A DNA stretch of 64,000 nt. It comes from Prinsepia uniflora. Taxonomy: Eukaryota > Streptophyta > Magnoliopsida > Rosales > Rosaceae. The stretch covers positions 68,411,583 to 68,475,582 of the forward strand of contig CM064863.1 of assembly GCA_032719365.1 (NCBI GenBank), read 5' to 3'. Below, in pieces: positions 22,801 to 32,398 of the stretch (position 1 is its first letter; each line of letters opens with the position of its first letter). The translations under genes were made by a program, and so were the position numbers. The notes under the pieces are model-generated. The model ran no database searches. It worked only from the letters and a program-made list of their open reading frames with translations, and was not told the origin of the DNA.

Positions 22801-24090
22801 AATTATATTAAATAGAAAAGATGAAAACGAAGTTCAATGTGTCACTAAACCTCTAGCACATGTGTTCAATTCACAACATCTTGCAGAAGCAAGAAGCTAA
22901 CAATCAATTTGAGTTGATTATTCTCACAAAAATAAAAAATAAAAAACCCAAAACTCAAGAATAATGAGCTATACGCTTACCACCCAAGGTGTTCTACGGT
23001 GACCACTCAACACCTTTAAGCAGATCCGAGATCGGCAATCAATAATTTTTACAGTATGGTCTCCGCTGCAGGCATTCACATATTGTAAATTGATAAAATG
23101 ATATCTCCATTAAATATGACTCAAAACTAAGTTAGCCAAACCCTGTACCACAATGAAAATATACACACAGAGCAGAACTTACTGCGTAGAAGCCAGCGTT
23201 TTTCCATCAGGGCTGAAGGCTGCTGCAATAGTTGACCGCGGAGGAGGCAAAAGCGGACAATATTTAGCAGACAAATGCTGGAATGATTCTGCCTCCACCC
23301 TGAAGCCAACCCATATTCAAGACAAAACATAAACAGAAAGATCAAACTAAATGCAAATAAACGTAAAAATAAAGGAAAAAGCAGTTTGTAGGGAAACTAT
23401 ATAATCATGGGACAGATTACCATGTGACAAGGCCATGTCTAGCATCTCTAGCCGCTTCAAACCTTGAGCCGATGGCATCGGAATAAGACTTAGAAGCTTC
23501 CCCCCATAACCTCTTTGAAGAAATTTTGGTTTGAGGAGAGACCTCTCTCCGTGCTAACAGTCTAAGGACATTGCTAACACTGTCAGAAACATCAGATACA
23601 CGCAAATCAGTTTCGGACCCCAAATATCCAGACAATTCAAAATTATCAGAACGCAATTAATACAATGGGCATATACAAAATAAAAACAAAATCCATCCAT
23701 ACGGGAAAAATTAATTACAAGAACGTTAACCACCTCAATTTCCAACAATTTTGTCCCTGGTTATAAGTTTATAGCTAATTTAGATGATAGCTAATTAATT
23801 GAACATTTAATTCAGATTGCAGTTAATCTATCTGTTATATGGCAACAACATGGTGACAATTAACATGCAAAACCAAAAAATTAGACAATCAATGGTATTA
23901 GCTGCAACAAATGTTCTCAGAACCCTTGTTTACAAACCATCAATTGGGCAATGGTACCACGCATCAAAATCCTATCAAGTACTGAAGTAGTCCAAATTCA
24001 CCTGTGCTTGCACGGAAGGGGTTGAGGAATGCGTGGCACAGAGGTAGACGGAGCATTGGCCTCGTCGGCCCGCAAAGAACCTGGCCTCAT
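7848..24090 (-). CDS. WD40 repeat protein, AMBRA1-like (autophagy-related), 768 aa, 14 coding exons
   Basis: Exons in transcript order: 24002-24090, 23421-23579, 23183-23299, 22981-23065, 13115-13223, 12938-13005, 12716-12841, 11694-12640, 11205-11408, 11043-11103, 9541-9654, 8974-9087, 8804-8890, 7848-7874. These total 2,307 nt (769 codons with TAG), every intron is GT-AG, and the frame stays open. The start ATG gives MRPGSLRADEANAPST. WD-repeat signatures lie at about residues 121-250 (HTVKIIDC, SGSLDHEVRLWDANT, GELLAVASGHKLYIW). Exon 8 (about residues 252-566) is a long Ser/Pro-rich, probably disordered segment. A second WD-like section follows from about residue 567 (GAHFSPCGKFLA, FSPTSEHILLAYGRR, VYRVSDMELVRVLPS), and the protein ends VPTYALEC. 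From memory this is the plant family annotated 'activating molecule in BECN1-regulated autophagy protein 1' or transducin/WD40 (Arabidopsis At5g43930 type). Biochemical role in plants is not evident from sequence. Retaining intron 13 would stop one codon after exon 13 (GTA TAA), giving a 761-residue variant. No inactivating change was seen. Confidence 0.9.
10183..10264. repeat. ~44-bp imperfect tandem duplication in intron 10
   Basis: Two neighbouring segments share ACCCTA(C/T)AGTA(C/T)CATGATAC then CACTT and GAATAT, offset by about 44 bp. Intronic, no function apparent. Confidence 0.6.
10756..10939 (-). mobile_element. tRNA-derived SINE in intron 10 of the WD40 gene
   Basis: On the minus strand the element starts ACCAATGGTTGGTGGTTCAA (A-box-like TGGTTCAAGTGG), carries a B-box-like GGTCTCGAGTTCGAAC about 40 bp further on, and ends in an A run (the T run at 10756-10765). 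The 15-bp word TTAGGAAAAAGAGTT flanks it on both sides (10741-10755 and 10940-10954), a typical target-primed duplication. It lies in the same orientation as the host gene. The exact SINE family was not determined; it resembles tRNA-headed plant SINEs of the Au type. Confidence 0.9.
13592..14770 (+). pseudogene. Element A gag and protease start
   Basis: ATG at 13592 opens a 392-codon frame. Gag shows the Copia nucleocapsid zinc knuckle CQWCGTQGHSAKRC (about residues 298-311) and the protease motif LLDSGASHH (active Asp about residue 338). It normally builds the virus-like particle in the cytoplasm. The frame ends at 14770, where the sequence continues in another frame, so a small indel at about 14745-14765 has broken the polyprotein inside the protease region. 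Confidence 0.9.
14771..16540 (+). pseudogene. Element A integrase to start of reverse transcriptase, inactivated
   Basis: Continues the polyprotein in a shifted frame. GAG-pre-integrase motif LWHRRLGHP, zinc-binding CNSCACNKSH, then the integrase core. Its first Asp is present (YTDVWGP). The second is changed to Asn (SLYTNGGGEF in place of the usual DGG). The Glu normally found before the KHRH-type block is Val (AAVRRHRH). So two of three DDE residues appear lost. A Pro-rich linker follows. RT begins at about 16360 but has a TGA at 16428-16430 where Trp is expected (NGT-stop-DLVP). RT is then cut at ARLVAK by element B. Confidence 0.88.
16546..16790 (+). repeat. Element B left LTR
   Basis: TG...CA ends; TATA box TATAAATATA at 16735-16744, about 45 bp before the LTR end. 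It probably carries the element's promoter. Confidence 0.95.
16848..21059 (+). pseudogene. Element B gag-pol polyprotein, one frame with two TAG stops
   Basis: A single frame of 1,404 codons from ATG 16848 to a stop at 21057-21059, interrupted only by TAG at 17523-17525 (after LLSFEA) and TAG at 18279-18281 (after SLWH). Domains: gag with knuckle CWSCNRFGHLAAHC (about 17763-17804), protease YPDTGATHH (about 17885), and integrase with all three acidic residues in place (SDVW, SDGGTEY, AERKHRH). RT motif C is LLYVDDIILTG, and RNase H shows YSDADWAG. RT motif A reads QLNVTNAFLHG: the expected catalytic Asp is Asn (codon 19806-19808). With two stops and that change it is probably not autonomous now, despite near-identical LTRs. 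Confidence 0.93.
21023..21267 (+). repeat. Element B right LTR
   Basis: Identical to the left LTR except for one base by eye; TATA box copy at 21212-21221. The end of the pol frame runs into it and stops at 21059. Confidence 0.95.
21273..22579 (+). pseudogene. Element A reverse transcriptase / RNase H, downstream half
   Basis: Resumes exactly where element A was cut, reading GYHQRPGVDFTDTFSP. RT motif A is intact (RQLDVNNAFLHG) and so is motif C (LVYVDDLIVT). RNase H shows YSDADWAG, SRSSTEAEY and the usual tail HIDIDYHFVRDHV. It ends with TAG at 22577-22579, slightly earlier than most Copia polyproteins. Catalytic residues in this half look intact, unlike the integrase half. Confidence 0.9.
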
Positions 24091-24443
24091 TATTTTCACC
24101 GGAAAATGTCATAATCTCAGCTTTTCCGGCATTCTACGGGAAAATTCTGATTGATGATATTCTAATAAACCAACGAATTTTCACATGCAAAACAACACGG
24201 CGTGTATGTAGAACTTAGGATTGGGAATTGTTATTGAAGGGGTTTGAATTGAGTTTGAGGGTATGGATTATGTGCCTGCAGGCGTGGCGTAGGTTGGGTG
24301 GGGAGTGGGAAGGCGAGATCTCAGGTTGACGACGACGGAGAATTGTGAAGGCAAAGTCTGGGGCCGTGAAATTTGGATTTGGAATTTTTTTTTTTTTTTT
24401 TGTGTGGGGAAATTCCATCTTGGGTTTCTGTGATGGGCATTAG

Positions 24444-25413
24444 TAGGGCTAGGCACATGCAACCAAAATATTGAAATCATATCGTTTCAAATCAAATTAT
24501 ATCAAAAAAAAATTAAATAGTAAAATTGTTGTATGATTGGTACGGTATCGAAACCGTACCGATATAATTCGGTACGGTTTCGGTATCTATATTTTAAAAA
24601 ACCGTCTCGTACCGATATCGTACCGAATTAGATTTTTTTTTTAATAATTAAATTTATTTTTTATTGTTTATTAAGCCTTCTTCAAGAGTTGATATGACCA
24701 TACATGTCCTAATTTAGCTTCTAAGAGTTGATATCTTCAACATAGTGCAACTTCTTCAATACATATTTGAAAACTTTAAGTCTTTCATAAATATAGTTTT
24801 CTTTTTTCTTTAATCTTTTACTATGCTAGAGGACTAAGATTCACTAATGAATATAAGTTTCTGGAGTCTGTCTTGTGCTAAATTAGTGTTAAAATTGTTA
24901 ATTTATTGTTTTCTTTTCTCTATGCAATGTTGCCTTGCGCCCATTGTATTATTAGACACGGTTTGTCATTGATCTTTTGGCTGTTTATGCTAATTAAAAA
25001 CAAAATTACATGGAGGACTCAGAAATTTCTACTTGAATGTCAGTTACTGAAAGTTTTTAATTAGCAAAGCTAGCTAATTGATCTTTTGGATTGGACATGA
25101 AGTCTGTAATATTTATTTATATATGGTTTGCTTTTGATTTTGATTTTTGATTAGGGAACCAAAAAATAAAATTATTGAGAATCTAAGCTCACACTTAACC
25201 ATGCCTAAACCTAACCCTTGCTTTATAATCACAAACAAAATTTTGGCTCAAAACTGAAACCAAACTGAAACCGTACCGAACTTAATTGGTACGGTACGAT
25301 CTGGTTTCACTTTCAAAATATTGAATACCGAACCATACCGTACCGATTAAAATTAAATGGTATAATTCTGGTATCGATCAATTTTGTACCGTACCGTACC
25401 GTGCCCACCCCTA
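24444..25413. mobile_element. hAT-type non-autonomous DNA element upstream of the WD40 gene
   Basis: Flanked by the 8-bp word GGCATTAG on both sides (24436-24443 and 25414-25421), the duplication length of hAT transposons. The ends are inverted: TAGGGCTAGGCAC on the left, and on the right, read backwards, TAGGGGTGGGCAC. Both subterminal regions are full of GGTACGGT/ACCGTACC words (about 24540-24630 and 25265-25405), the kind of subterminal repeats where hAT transposase binds. 970 bp, no transposase frame. It begins about 350 bp upstream of the WD40 start codon, so it may lie in or next to the promoter. Confidence 0.9.
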
Positions 25414-25421
25414 GGCATTAG

Positions 25422-26264
25422 ACTGAGGAGGGAGGGGACTAAGGCGGCTAGGGCCGTAGGGAATCGGTAGTTGGACGACAATGCCTTTGGCCTTCAGCCC
25501 TCAGTCAGTCGTCGAGTTCCAAAAATAAACGTCACCCGTTTCTCTGTTAAACGAGATCTAAGAAGTGTGCATAGTCGACCTTCTTGTCACGTTTACTTAG
25601 GAGCAAATGTAATTTTTTGGTTTTTTTTTTGGTTGGGAAAGATGTTTTATTGAAAGCATCTTTACTATAATACAAGGAGTAATCACTTGATCTATCTTGA
25701 AAAGTTTAAAAATATTTCAGTTTTGTATTATAATCTGCAATTCAAGACTTGAAATTTCAAAAATAAAGGCCAATTTTAGAGTTGAATTGCTTCCATGTAT
25801 CTCAAGTTCGTATCAAACTTGGTTCATATTTGACTCGTTTAAACTTGGTTTGTAATAAAAATAAGTCAAGTTTAAACTCATCTTTTTAGGGTATATTTCG
25901 ATGAGAAACTTCAAGTTCTATGGAATTTATGTAAAATTAGTTAAAAATGAGGAATTTCAAAATTCTAATGAATTTGCAAATTATTAAAATTATTTGGGAT
26001 TTATAAGCTCCACTCATGAAAGTGTTATTTTGGAACTCTCCTATTTAGTAAGTTGTTATGCTCATATGGTTCATGTAGTTCATTATTAGTTGCTTAACGA
26101 CCTACTTATAATACCCATATTTTTTGTTTCTAAGTGTATTTCTTTGTAATATAGCCTAAATTTCATGTAATTTTGAAGTTTCGTCAAAAAAACAAGTCAA
26201 TTCCTCTGTTTATATCTTAAGGGTTTTTGGGCGTCTCTAGTCAATAATGAGGTAATTAAAGAAG
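25422..26264. other. AT-rich intergenic stretch
   Basis: No recognisable gene or transposon end. A T-rich run lies at 25617-25632. Confidence 0.4.
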
Positions 26265-26511
26265 TGATATCAGATATATGTATTTAATTCATTGCTTTAC
26301 AAAGTTTGTGTACATAGATTTTTGTATAGTATAGTAGGGTCCTATCTATAGTAAGGAAATAATAGATTGATACAATAATAAAGGACACTCAAGGAGAGGA
26401 TGCTAAGTGTTGTGATTGTGGAGGGTGAGACATGATGGATGGGGACTATTGTTGGAGCCCCTGGGATTGAGGGGATGATAGAGTCAATGGTTCAGGTGGT
26501 GTTCTATTATG

Positions 26512-28433
26512 TCCCCGCAAGACGGTGGCACCATCAGAGACACCGATCATGGATCGAAGAAGTTAGAAGCTCATGCGCATGCGAGGAAGTGGCTTTGATA
26601 GAGCGTCTGCCAGCTGATCTAAAGTGGACACATAAGAAATTTTGAGAAATCCAAGGTTAACACGATCACGCACAAAATGAAAATCAAGCTCGATGTGCTT
26701 CGCCTTGGAGTGAAAAATAGGGTTCACATTGTAAAATGTGGCACCAATATTATCACAAGAAATGGTGGGGGGATTCGGGAGAGGAAGTCCAAGTTCACGA
26801 AGAAGAACTGAATCCAAGCCAACTCATAGGGAACAGAAGCAATGGCACGATACTTGAATTTTGTGAAGGAGCGAGCAACAGCTTGCTTTTTCTGAGAGCT
26901 CCGCGAGATCGGATTTCCCCCAAAATAAACAACATAGCTAAAAGTGTCATCACGGTCACCTCCCCAATCCACATTAGAAAAGGCATGGAGATAGAGGGTA
27001 AGTTGATGACGAAGAAGAAGGCCATGATAAAGTGTGCTTTTGAGATAAAGAGCAGGCGTTTGAGGGACTGCCAATGAAGATCAGTAGGATGATGCATGAA
27101 CAGAGAAAGCTTGTTGACATCAATGGATATATCCAGACGAATGAGACTGAGGTATTGGAGGCCACCAACTAGCTAGTAAAAAATAGTAGCATCAGTAAGG
27201 GAAGAGCCATCATAAAGAATCAAGTCACCAAAGAAGGAAAATAACGTGTTAACCTCCTTGGCATCATCCATTTTTGCTTTGACAAGAAGATCATGGATGT
27301 ACTTATGTTGCAAAAGAAACAAACCAGGACAAGTGGAGATAACCTCAATGCCCAGAAAGTAACTAAGGGGCCCCAAATCTTTAGCAGAGAACCTGTGAGC
27401 TAATATGGATATAAACCAAGAAATATGTGTCATTGGTCCCTATAATGATGAGATCATCAACATATACTAAAAAATCAAGCACATCAACACCATTGCAAAA
27501 GTTGAAGAGCAAGGCATCATATATAACATTGACAAATCTGTGAGCGAGCAAAAAGAGCTCAATTCACGGTACCAGGAGCAAGGGGCTTGTTTGAGGCCAT
27601 AGAGCGCCTTGCGAAGTTTGCAGTCCCTAAAATCAGGCGGTTTGGACATATAAACATCCTCAGTGAGTGAACCATGAAGGAAGGCATTATTCACATTGAG
27701 TTGGTCGATAGGCCAATCATGAGCAAGAGTCGAACGCAGGATAATCTGGATGGTTGTAGGCTTAACCACTGGGCTGAAAGTTTCCAAGAAATCAATGTCA
27801 GGATGCTGATGAAAACCCTTAGCAACAAGGCGAGTTTTGTACCTATCAATGCTGCCATCCATGTGTCTTTTTATATGAAAAATCCACTTACACCCAATAA
27901 GATTATGAGTATGGTGAGGCAGAACAATCTCCCAAGTGTCGTTGTGAATGAAGGCAATGAATTCAGCGAGTATGGAAACATGCCAAAGGGGATCTTTCAT
28001 AGTCTGAGAGAGGCATGGGACATATTTCGGCTGAAGAGGAGTTTGATTAGGGACAGGAATGATAGGGCATTAACCCATCAGAGGATGGGGAAGAAGGGAG
28101 GGGAGAGGAGGTGATGGGGAGTGATGGGCTTATGTAAAATGGATGTGGGTGTGTATGCATGAAGTTGGGTTCAAGGGAAGACAAATGGGTCGAAGTGGGT
28201 GTTAGGAGTGTACCTAGAGCAGTAGGGGATGTGGCACTATCGAGATCAAAGATGAAACACCATGAGTGGTGGTGGTGCAGAAGAAGCTAGTAGCGGGGTA
28301 GTGGTAGATAGTGGTAACAAGGCAGCTTGGAAGGGAAGATGAGGAACAAACAAGGAAGGTGAGAACCATGCAACTGGTACGGAAGAGGAGACTCGAGAAG
28401 CAATGGGCTTACGTGACATGTATGGGAAGATAG
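26512..28433 (-). pseudogene. Element G reverse transcriptase / RNase H (broken)
   Basis: Minus-strand pieces in several frames: GCKWIFHIKRHMDGSIDRYK, TFSPVVKPTTIQ, then motif A as DQLNVNNAFLHG (Asn where catalytic Asp is expected), motif C LVYVDDLIIIGT (about 27435-27470), RNase H, and the tail PTISCDNIGATFYNVNP and QLADALSKPLP. Frameshifts and deletions make it non-functional. The Pro/Ser-rich linker between integrase and RT lies at about 28020-28433. Confidence 0.88.
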
Positions 28434-29047
28434 TGTCAGGACCTGGCTCTCCTAGCATGATATTGTTCGATTTGAGCTAGCGCCCTCACGGTTTTATTTC
28501 TAGGAACTCACACGCAACTTCTTAGTAGGTCACCCATCCTGGAATTTCCCTAACCCAACCTCGCTTAACTTTGGAATTCCAAAAGAATCCAAAGCGAGTA
28601 AGCTCCCAAAAGGCCTCGTTGCTAGGAAGACATCGTCTACACATATAAGGCACTTCACCTTTCCTTCCACGAGCAATGTAGGATTGATCACCGCTCTTTC
28701 TTCTTAAGCTCATGGGTCTTGCTCACCGTTCTTACTTCCCAAGCTCACGGGACTTATAAGCCACCCACCTTGGGAGCCAACATCCTTGTTGGCACATTTC
28801 TAGTCGGGGTCCAACTCTAATACCATTTTTTCACGACCCAACTCCTCTAGCAAGATATTGTCTGTTTTCGGCTCGCACCCTAACACCTTTATTTCTGGGA
28901 ACTCACGTGTAACTACCTAACGGGTTACCCATCATAGGATTGCTCAAACCCAACCTCACTTAACTTTGGAGTTCCAAATGAATCTGAAAACAGTTAGCTC
29001 CCAAAATGCCTCGTTGCTAGGAAGACATGGTCCACACATATAGGACA
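28434..29047 (-). mobile_element. Cassandra TRIM element, minus strand, 5' LTR truncated
   Basis: Two LTR copies (28434 to about 28690, and about 28829-29047) surround a short non-coding centre containing the inverted primer site (TGGTATTAGAGTTGG, minus strand of 28811-28825). Each LTR holds a block similar to 5S rRNA, including inverted forms of the internal promoter words TTAAGCG and GGATGGGT (28502-28580 and 28899-28976). A 5S-rRNA-derived LTR is the defining mark of Cassandra, a small element with no genes that depends on other elements' enzymes. The upper LTR stops early at about 29044 and meets a second Cassandra LTR head to head. Confidence 0.85.
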
Positions 29048-29819
29048 TGTAAGCTTAGGAAGCAAAAATGATGAGCAAGACCCGTGAGCTTGGGAAGCAT
29101 GAACGGTAAGCAAGACTCATGAGCTTAGGAAGCAAGAATGGTGAGTAATTCCACAATGCTCGGGGAGGGAAAGGTGAAATTTCTTATATGTGTGGATGAT
29201 GTATTCCTTGCAATGAGGGCTTTTGGGAGCTCACTAGCTTTGAGTTCCTTTGGAACTCCTAATAGGACCCCACTCAAAAAATACCTCATAAACTACACCC
29301 GAGTCCTGCTCTCGTCTAAGAGGTAATCGAGATACCAAAATTACCCTTGGGATCTTGTTAGACAAGGGATACTTATATACTTGTCAGTTCATGCCTCAGC
29401 TCCATAAGTAGCCTCGATTCTAGTGCAACCGCTTTGGAAGGTTTCAAAACTAGAAAAATAGTGTGAGTGGACCTAAAAAGAATATATTTAAAACATAGTT
29501 TAGAAATCTCATTCATAAAACATAATCATTACCCTCAGTTTTGGAAAAACTATGCATGCATAAAGAGAAATTCTTAGTCCCAACAAACCAGCAATAAAAC
29601 ACTAAACCTCAAAGTACGCGTAATAGTAAGAATTTCAGTAACAACGTAAACCAAGGCAACCATAAAACCCATATTAAATATCAACACAGACACGATCATG
29701 CCAATGCATAACCATAACGATCACACCAAGCCAACCAATCATACCGAGCCAACCCATCATCGATGCCTACAAGCCAAATCATCACAACATATATGCACTA
29801 CCGGTATGCCAAATCACTC

Positions 29820-30055
29820 AGGAACTATAGAACCCAGCTCGACGTCCGAGTGTGGACCGGCTCAGAAACTACGGAGCCCCAAGCTCAACGTCTAAGTCAT
29901 GATCCTAGTCTAAGGAACTACAGAGCATTACCTCGACGCCTGAGACTACTCACTAGTCTCAGGAACTACAGAGCATTACCTCAACGTCCAAGACTACCCA
30001 TCCCAATACCGGTCTCGGGAACTACGGAGCATTACCTCGACATCTGAGACCGTCC
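29820..30055. repeat. Minisatellite of LTR F
   Basis: About four spaced copies of GGAACTACAGAGCATTACC followed by CGACGTCTGAGAC-like text. It occupies the same relative place as the unrelated arrays of the other LTRs. Confidence 0.8.
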
Positions 30056-31509
30056 AACCAATTCGGCATCTCGATGAGGGTTTTCACAGCATATCACATC
30101 ACATATAGATTATATCCGAAATCACATCTCATATACCAAACAACATATTCTTATAATCCAAATCATTTTTAAAACCAAGTCCATAATCCAAATGTATCCA
30201 CAAATACAACATATACGATTTTTTGAAAAAACGTGTAATGAATAATTATTATAAAAATTTTCAAAACTCACCATTATCGAGAAAACACAATTAAAACCCA
30301 CATAAGACATTTCCAATCAAATCTTGATTCAAAACCCTAGGCCTAAGCCCCAAAAAAGCAATCGACATTAATCTCGTAAAACATGCTATTAAAATAATAA
30401 TTAAATATTCATAAAATCACCAAAAATGATATAAAATTCCAATAAATCAAATATCGTCCAAATCACACAGAAAACCATTTAAAACAATTAAATATGCATG
30501 CATTATAAGTTTAAGGAAGAAAGGGTACACTCACAGTCGATCCACGCTATTTGTGTAACGACCCGGATTTTATTATTATTTAATTAAATGGAAATTATAT
30601 GTAAAATGACCATTTTGTCCCTAGTCAAGGCAAAATGTTGACTTTTGACCCGAAGAGCCGTACGACCTGGAACCTTTGACCATTTCGTAGATCGGGCCGT
30701 CCTGAATTTGTAGACAGGCGGCATGCCGCAATTGGAGACCTAGAGCGAAAGTTATGGGTCACGGATATTACGGGGTACTATTACGTTTTTCGAGAATCGG
30801 GACAAGTGAATCTAATTGATTGGTCAAAGTTGGACTCTTGAACCAATCAGATGAGTGACAAATGTCACTCATTTAACTGGCCCAAAAGCCCAAATAATTG
30901 GTGCATGAATCTCCTTGTCTCTCTTTGCCGTGAAAACCATTTCCATACAAACTACACCCATCTTCTTTTCCCATCGTTTTCTCTCCGCCCAGATCGATCC
31001 TCCATCTGCACTAAACATCATCATCGTCCTCATTATCATCACTCTCCGCCGTCTGTCAACCCAGGCGACCACCCAACCGCGACGGACCGAGGAACTAAGG
31101 GCTGAGAAACCAAACGAACCCTTCGACAAAAACGGACCAGGAAAGCCAGCTAGGATCAAGGAAGGATTTGGACTCCTTTCTAGACCTCACGACGGGCTGG
31201 TTCGAAGGCAAAACCGCCTCACGCGACGGAGCAGGAAGTCGGGAAACAGGGTCGACATTCTTCAAGCCAGAGGTAACGTTTTCGATCTTTCTTTTTGTTT
31301 TGAGGTTTACAGACCTCTAGAGTAGGCTTAGACGAGTTGTTAGGACCAAACTGAGTCGAAAATGGTGGCCGGGAATGAGTTTTCTGAGCAGGCCAAGGTC
31401 GTGGGTCACGGCAGCTCCGCCACTAGTTCTTCGGTAGGGTCCAACCAAGCAGCGCCGCAGGACTTTGGTACAGGGCAACTGAACTGTGGCCTGGGTCTTC
31501 GATAGGAGT

Positions 31510-31710
31510 CCACCGATGATGACGTCATCATTTTGACACTGTTCTGACAGCATGATGACGTCATCTTGTCAGAGATGTCAGAGCAGGGACCAATCAGAGA
31601 CTGGCACGTGTCGTCTGACACATGTCAGAGGATGACATCATGCTGATGTCAGTAGTGACATCATGCTGACGTCAACAGTGACGTCATGCTGACGTCAACG
31701 TTACTGTAGC
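31510..31710. promoter_or_regulatory. Array of TGACGTCA-type motifs in the 5' LTR of chromovirus C
   Basis: At least five exact or near TGACGTCA words (for example about 31519, 31554, 31677 and 31689) plus many one-base variants (TGACATCA, TGATGTCA) and CACGTG-like words lie within 200 bp. TGACG/TGACGTCA is the known target of plant bZIP factors of the TGA group. The 3' LTR has a shorter version (about 50325-50470), lacking one ~46-bp tandem segment. Regulatory activity is inferred only. Confidence 0.55.
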
Positions 31711-32398
31711 AGTGTTGGCCGCGCGTGGGGGCGCGTGTGAACAGTACCTTTGTGGGGTCAGTACCATTTTCTAGGTTTCGACGGTACGAATCCAATGGCG
31801 GTGGTTTCATGTAGATCGGAGATTGTTAGGTTGGTCAAATTGAGAAAATTTGCCTCGGGAAGCATGTTCAGAGCGCGTTCCTAGGCCGATTTCGTACTAA
31901 GTTTGCATGCTAGACCTCGTAGGGTCAATTAGTGACTAATAAGTATGTTTGGGCAGGTTTAGACGTGGTATTTAGCTTCAGGATAGGTGTAAATGGTTCG
32001 TTAGTGCAGTAAGGACAAGCTGTGAATGGACAGTTGACTTCATAACTGAATACATGGATAAATGTTTTACTTGTTTTCTAAATTGTTTTATGTTAAATGT
32101 TCTATGATGTTGGGATTTGAGAATTGGATCATGGATTTCAAGAAATGCACATATTTACGTGAGAAATGGTCGTATCGGGCCTGAGACCCATTTGACGAGC
32201 GTTGACTCAGATTTTAGAAAGAGTCAACGGTATTTCTAAATGAATTGTGAACTAATGAAAGTATTGATGATTTGAGACTTTTGACCTAAAGATATGGTTT
32301 ATAAATAATTCTGGGTAAAGGTTTGACATGATTTGAAAAGATGGTTTTGCAAAGGTTTTCATACGTATATGTATATACCCTTCCAGCTTGCGGATTGG

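Larger units (their letters stand above)
13224..22980 (-). other. Giant intron 4 of the WD40 gene (9.76 kb)
   Basis: The donor GTAAGCG follows exon 4 at 22980 and the acceptor TTTTGCAG precedes exon 5 at 13224, so both splice signals are intact. Nearly all of it is two nested Copia elements on the plus strand, antisense to the gene. Only about 60 bp next to exon 5 and about 360 bp next to exon 4 (22620-22980) look like original intron. All other introns of the gene are under 1.4 kb. Confidence 0.9.

Noticed and set aside
29820..30055. CRISPR-like array
   Set aside because: The regularly spaced repeats are a minisatellite within a plant LTR; units drift and there is no cas gene. Eukaryotic context.
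30851..31325. Genes in the LTRs of chromovirus C (frames of 80-136 aa, also seen at 49,700-50,080)
   Set aside because: The frames recur because the LTR is repeated, but they are not kept open equally in both copies and show no domain, so they are treated as LTR leader sequence.
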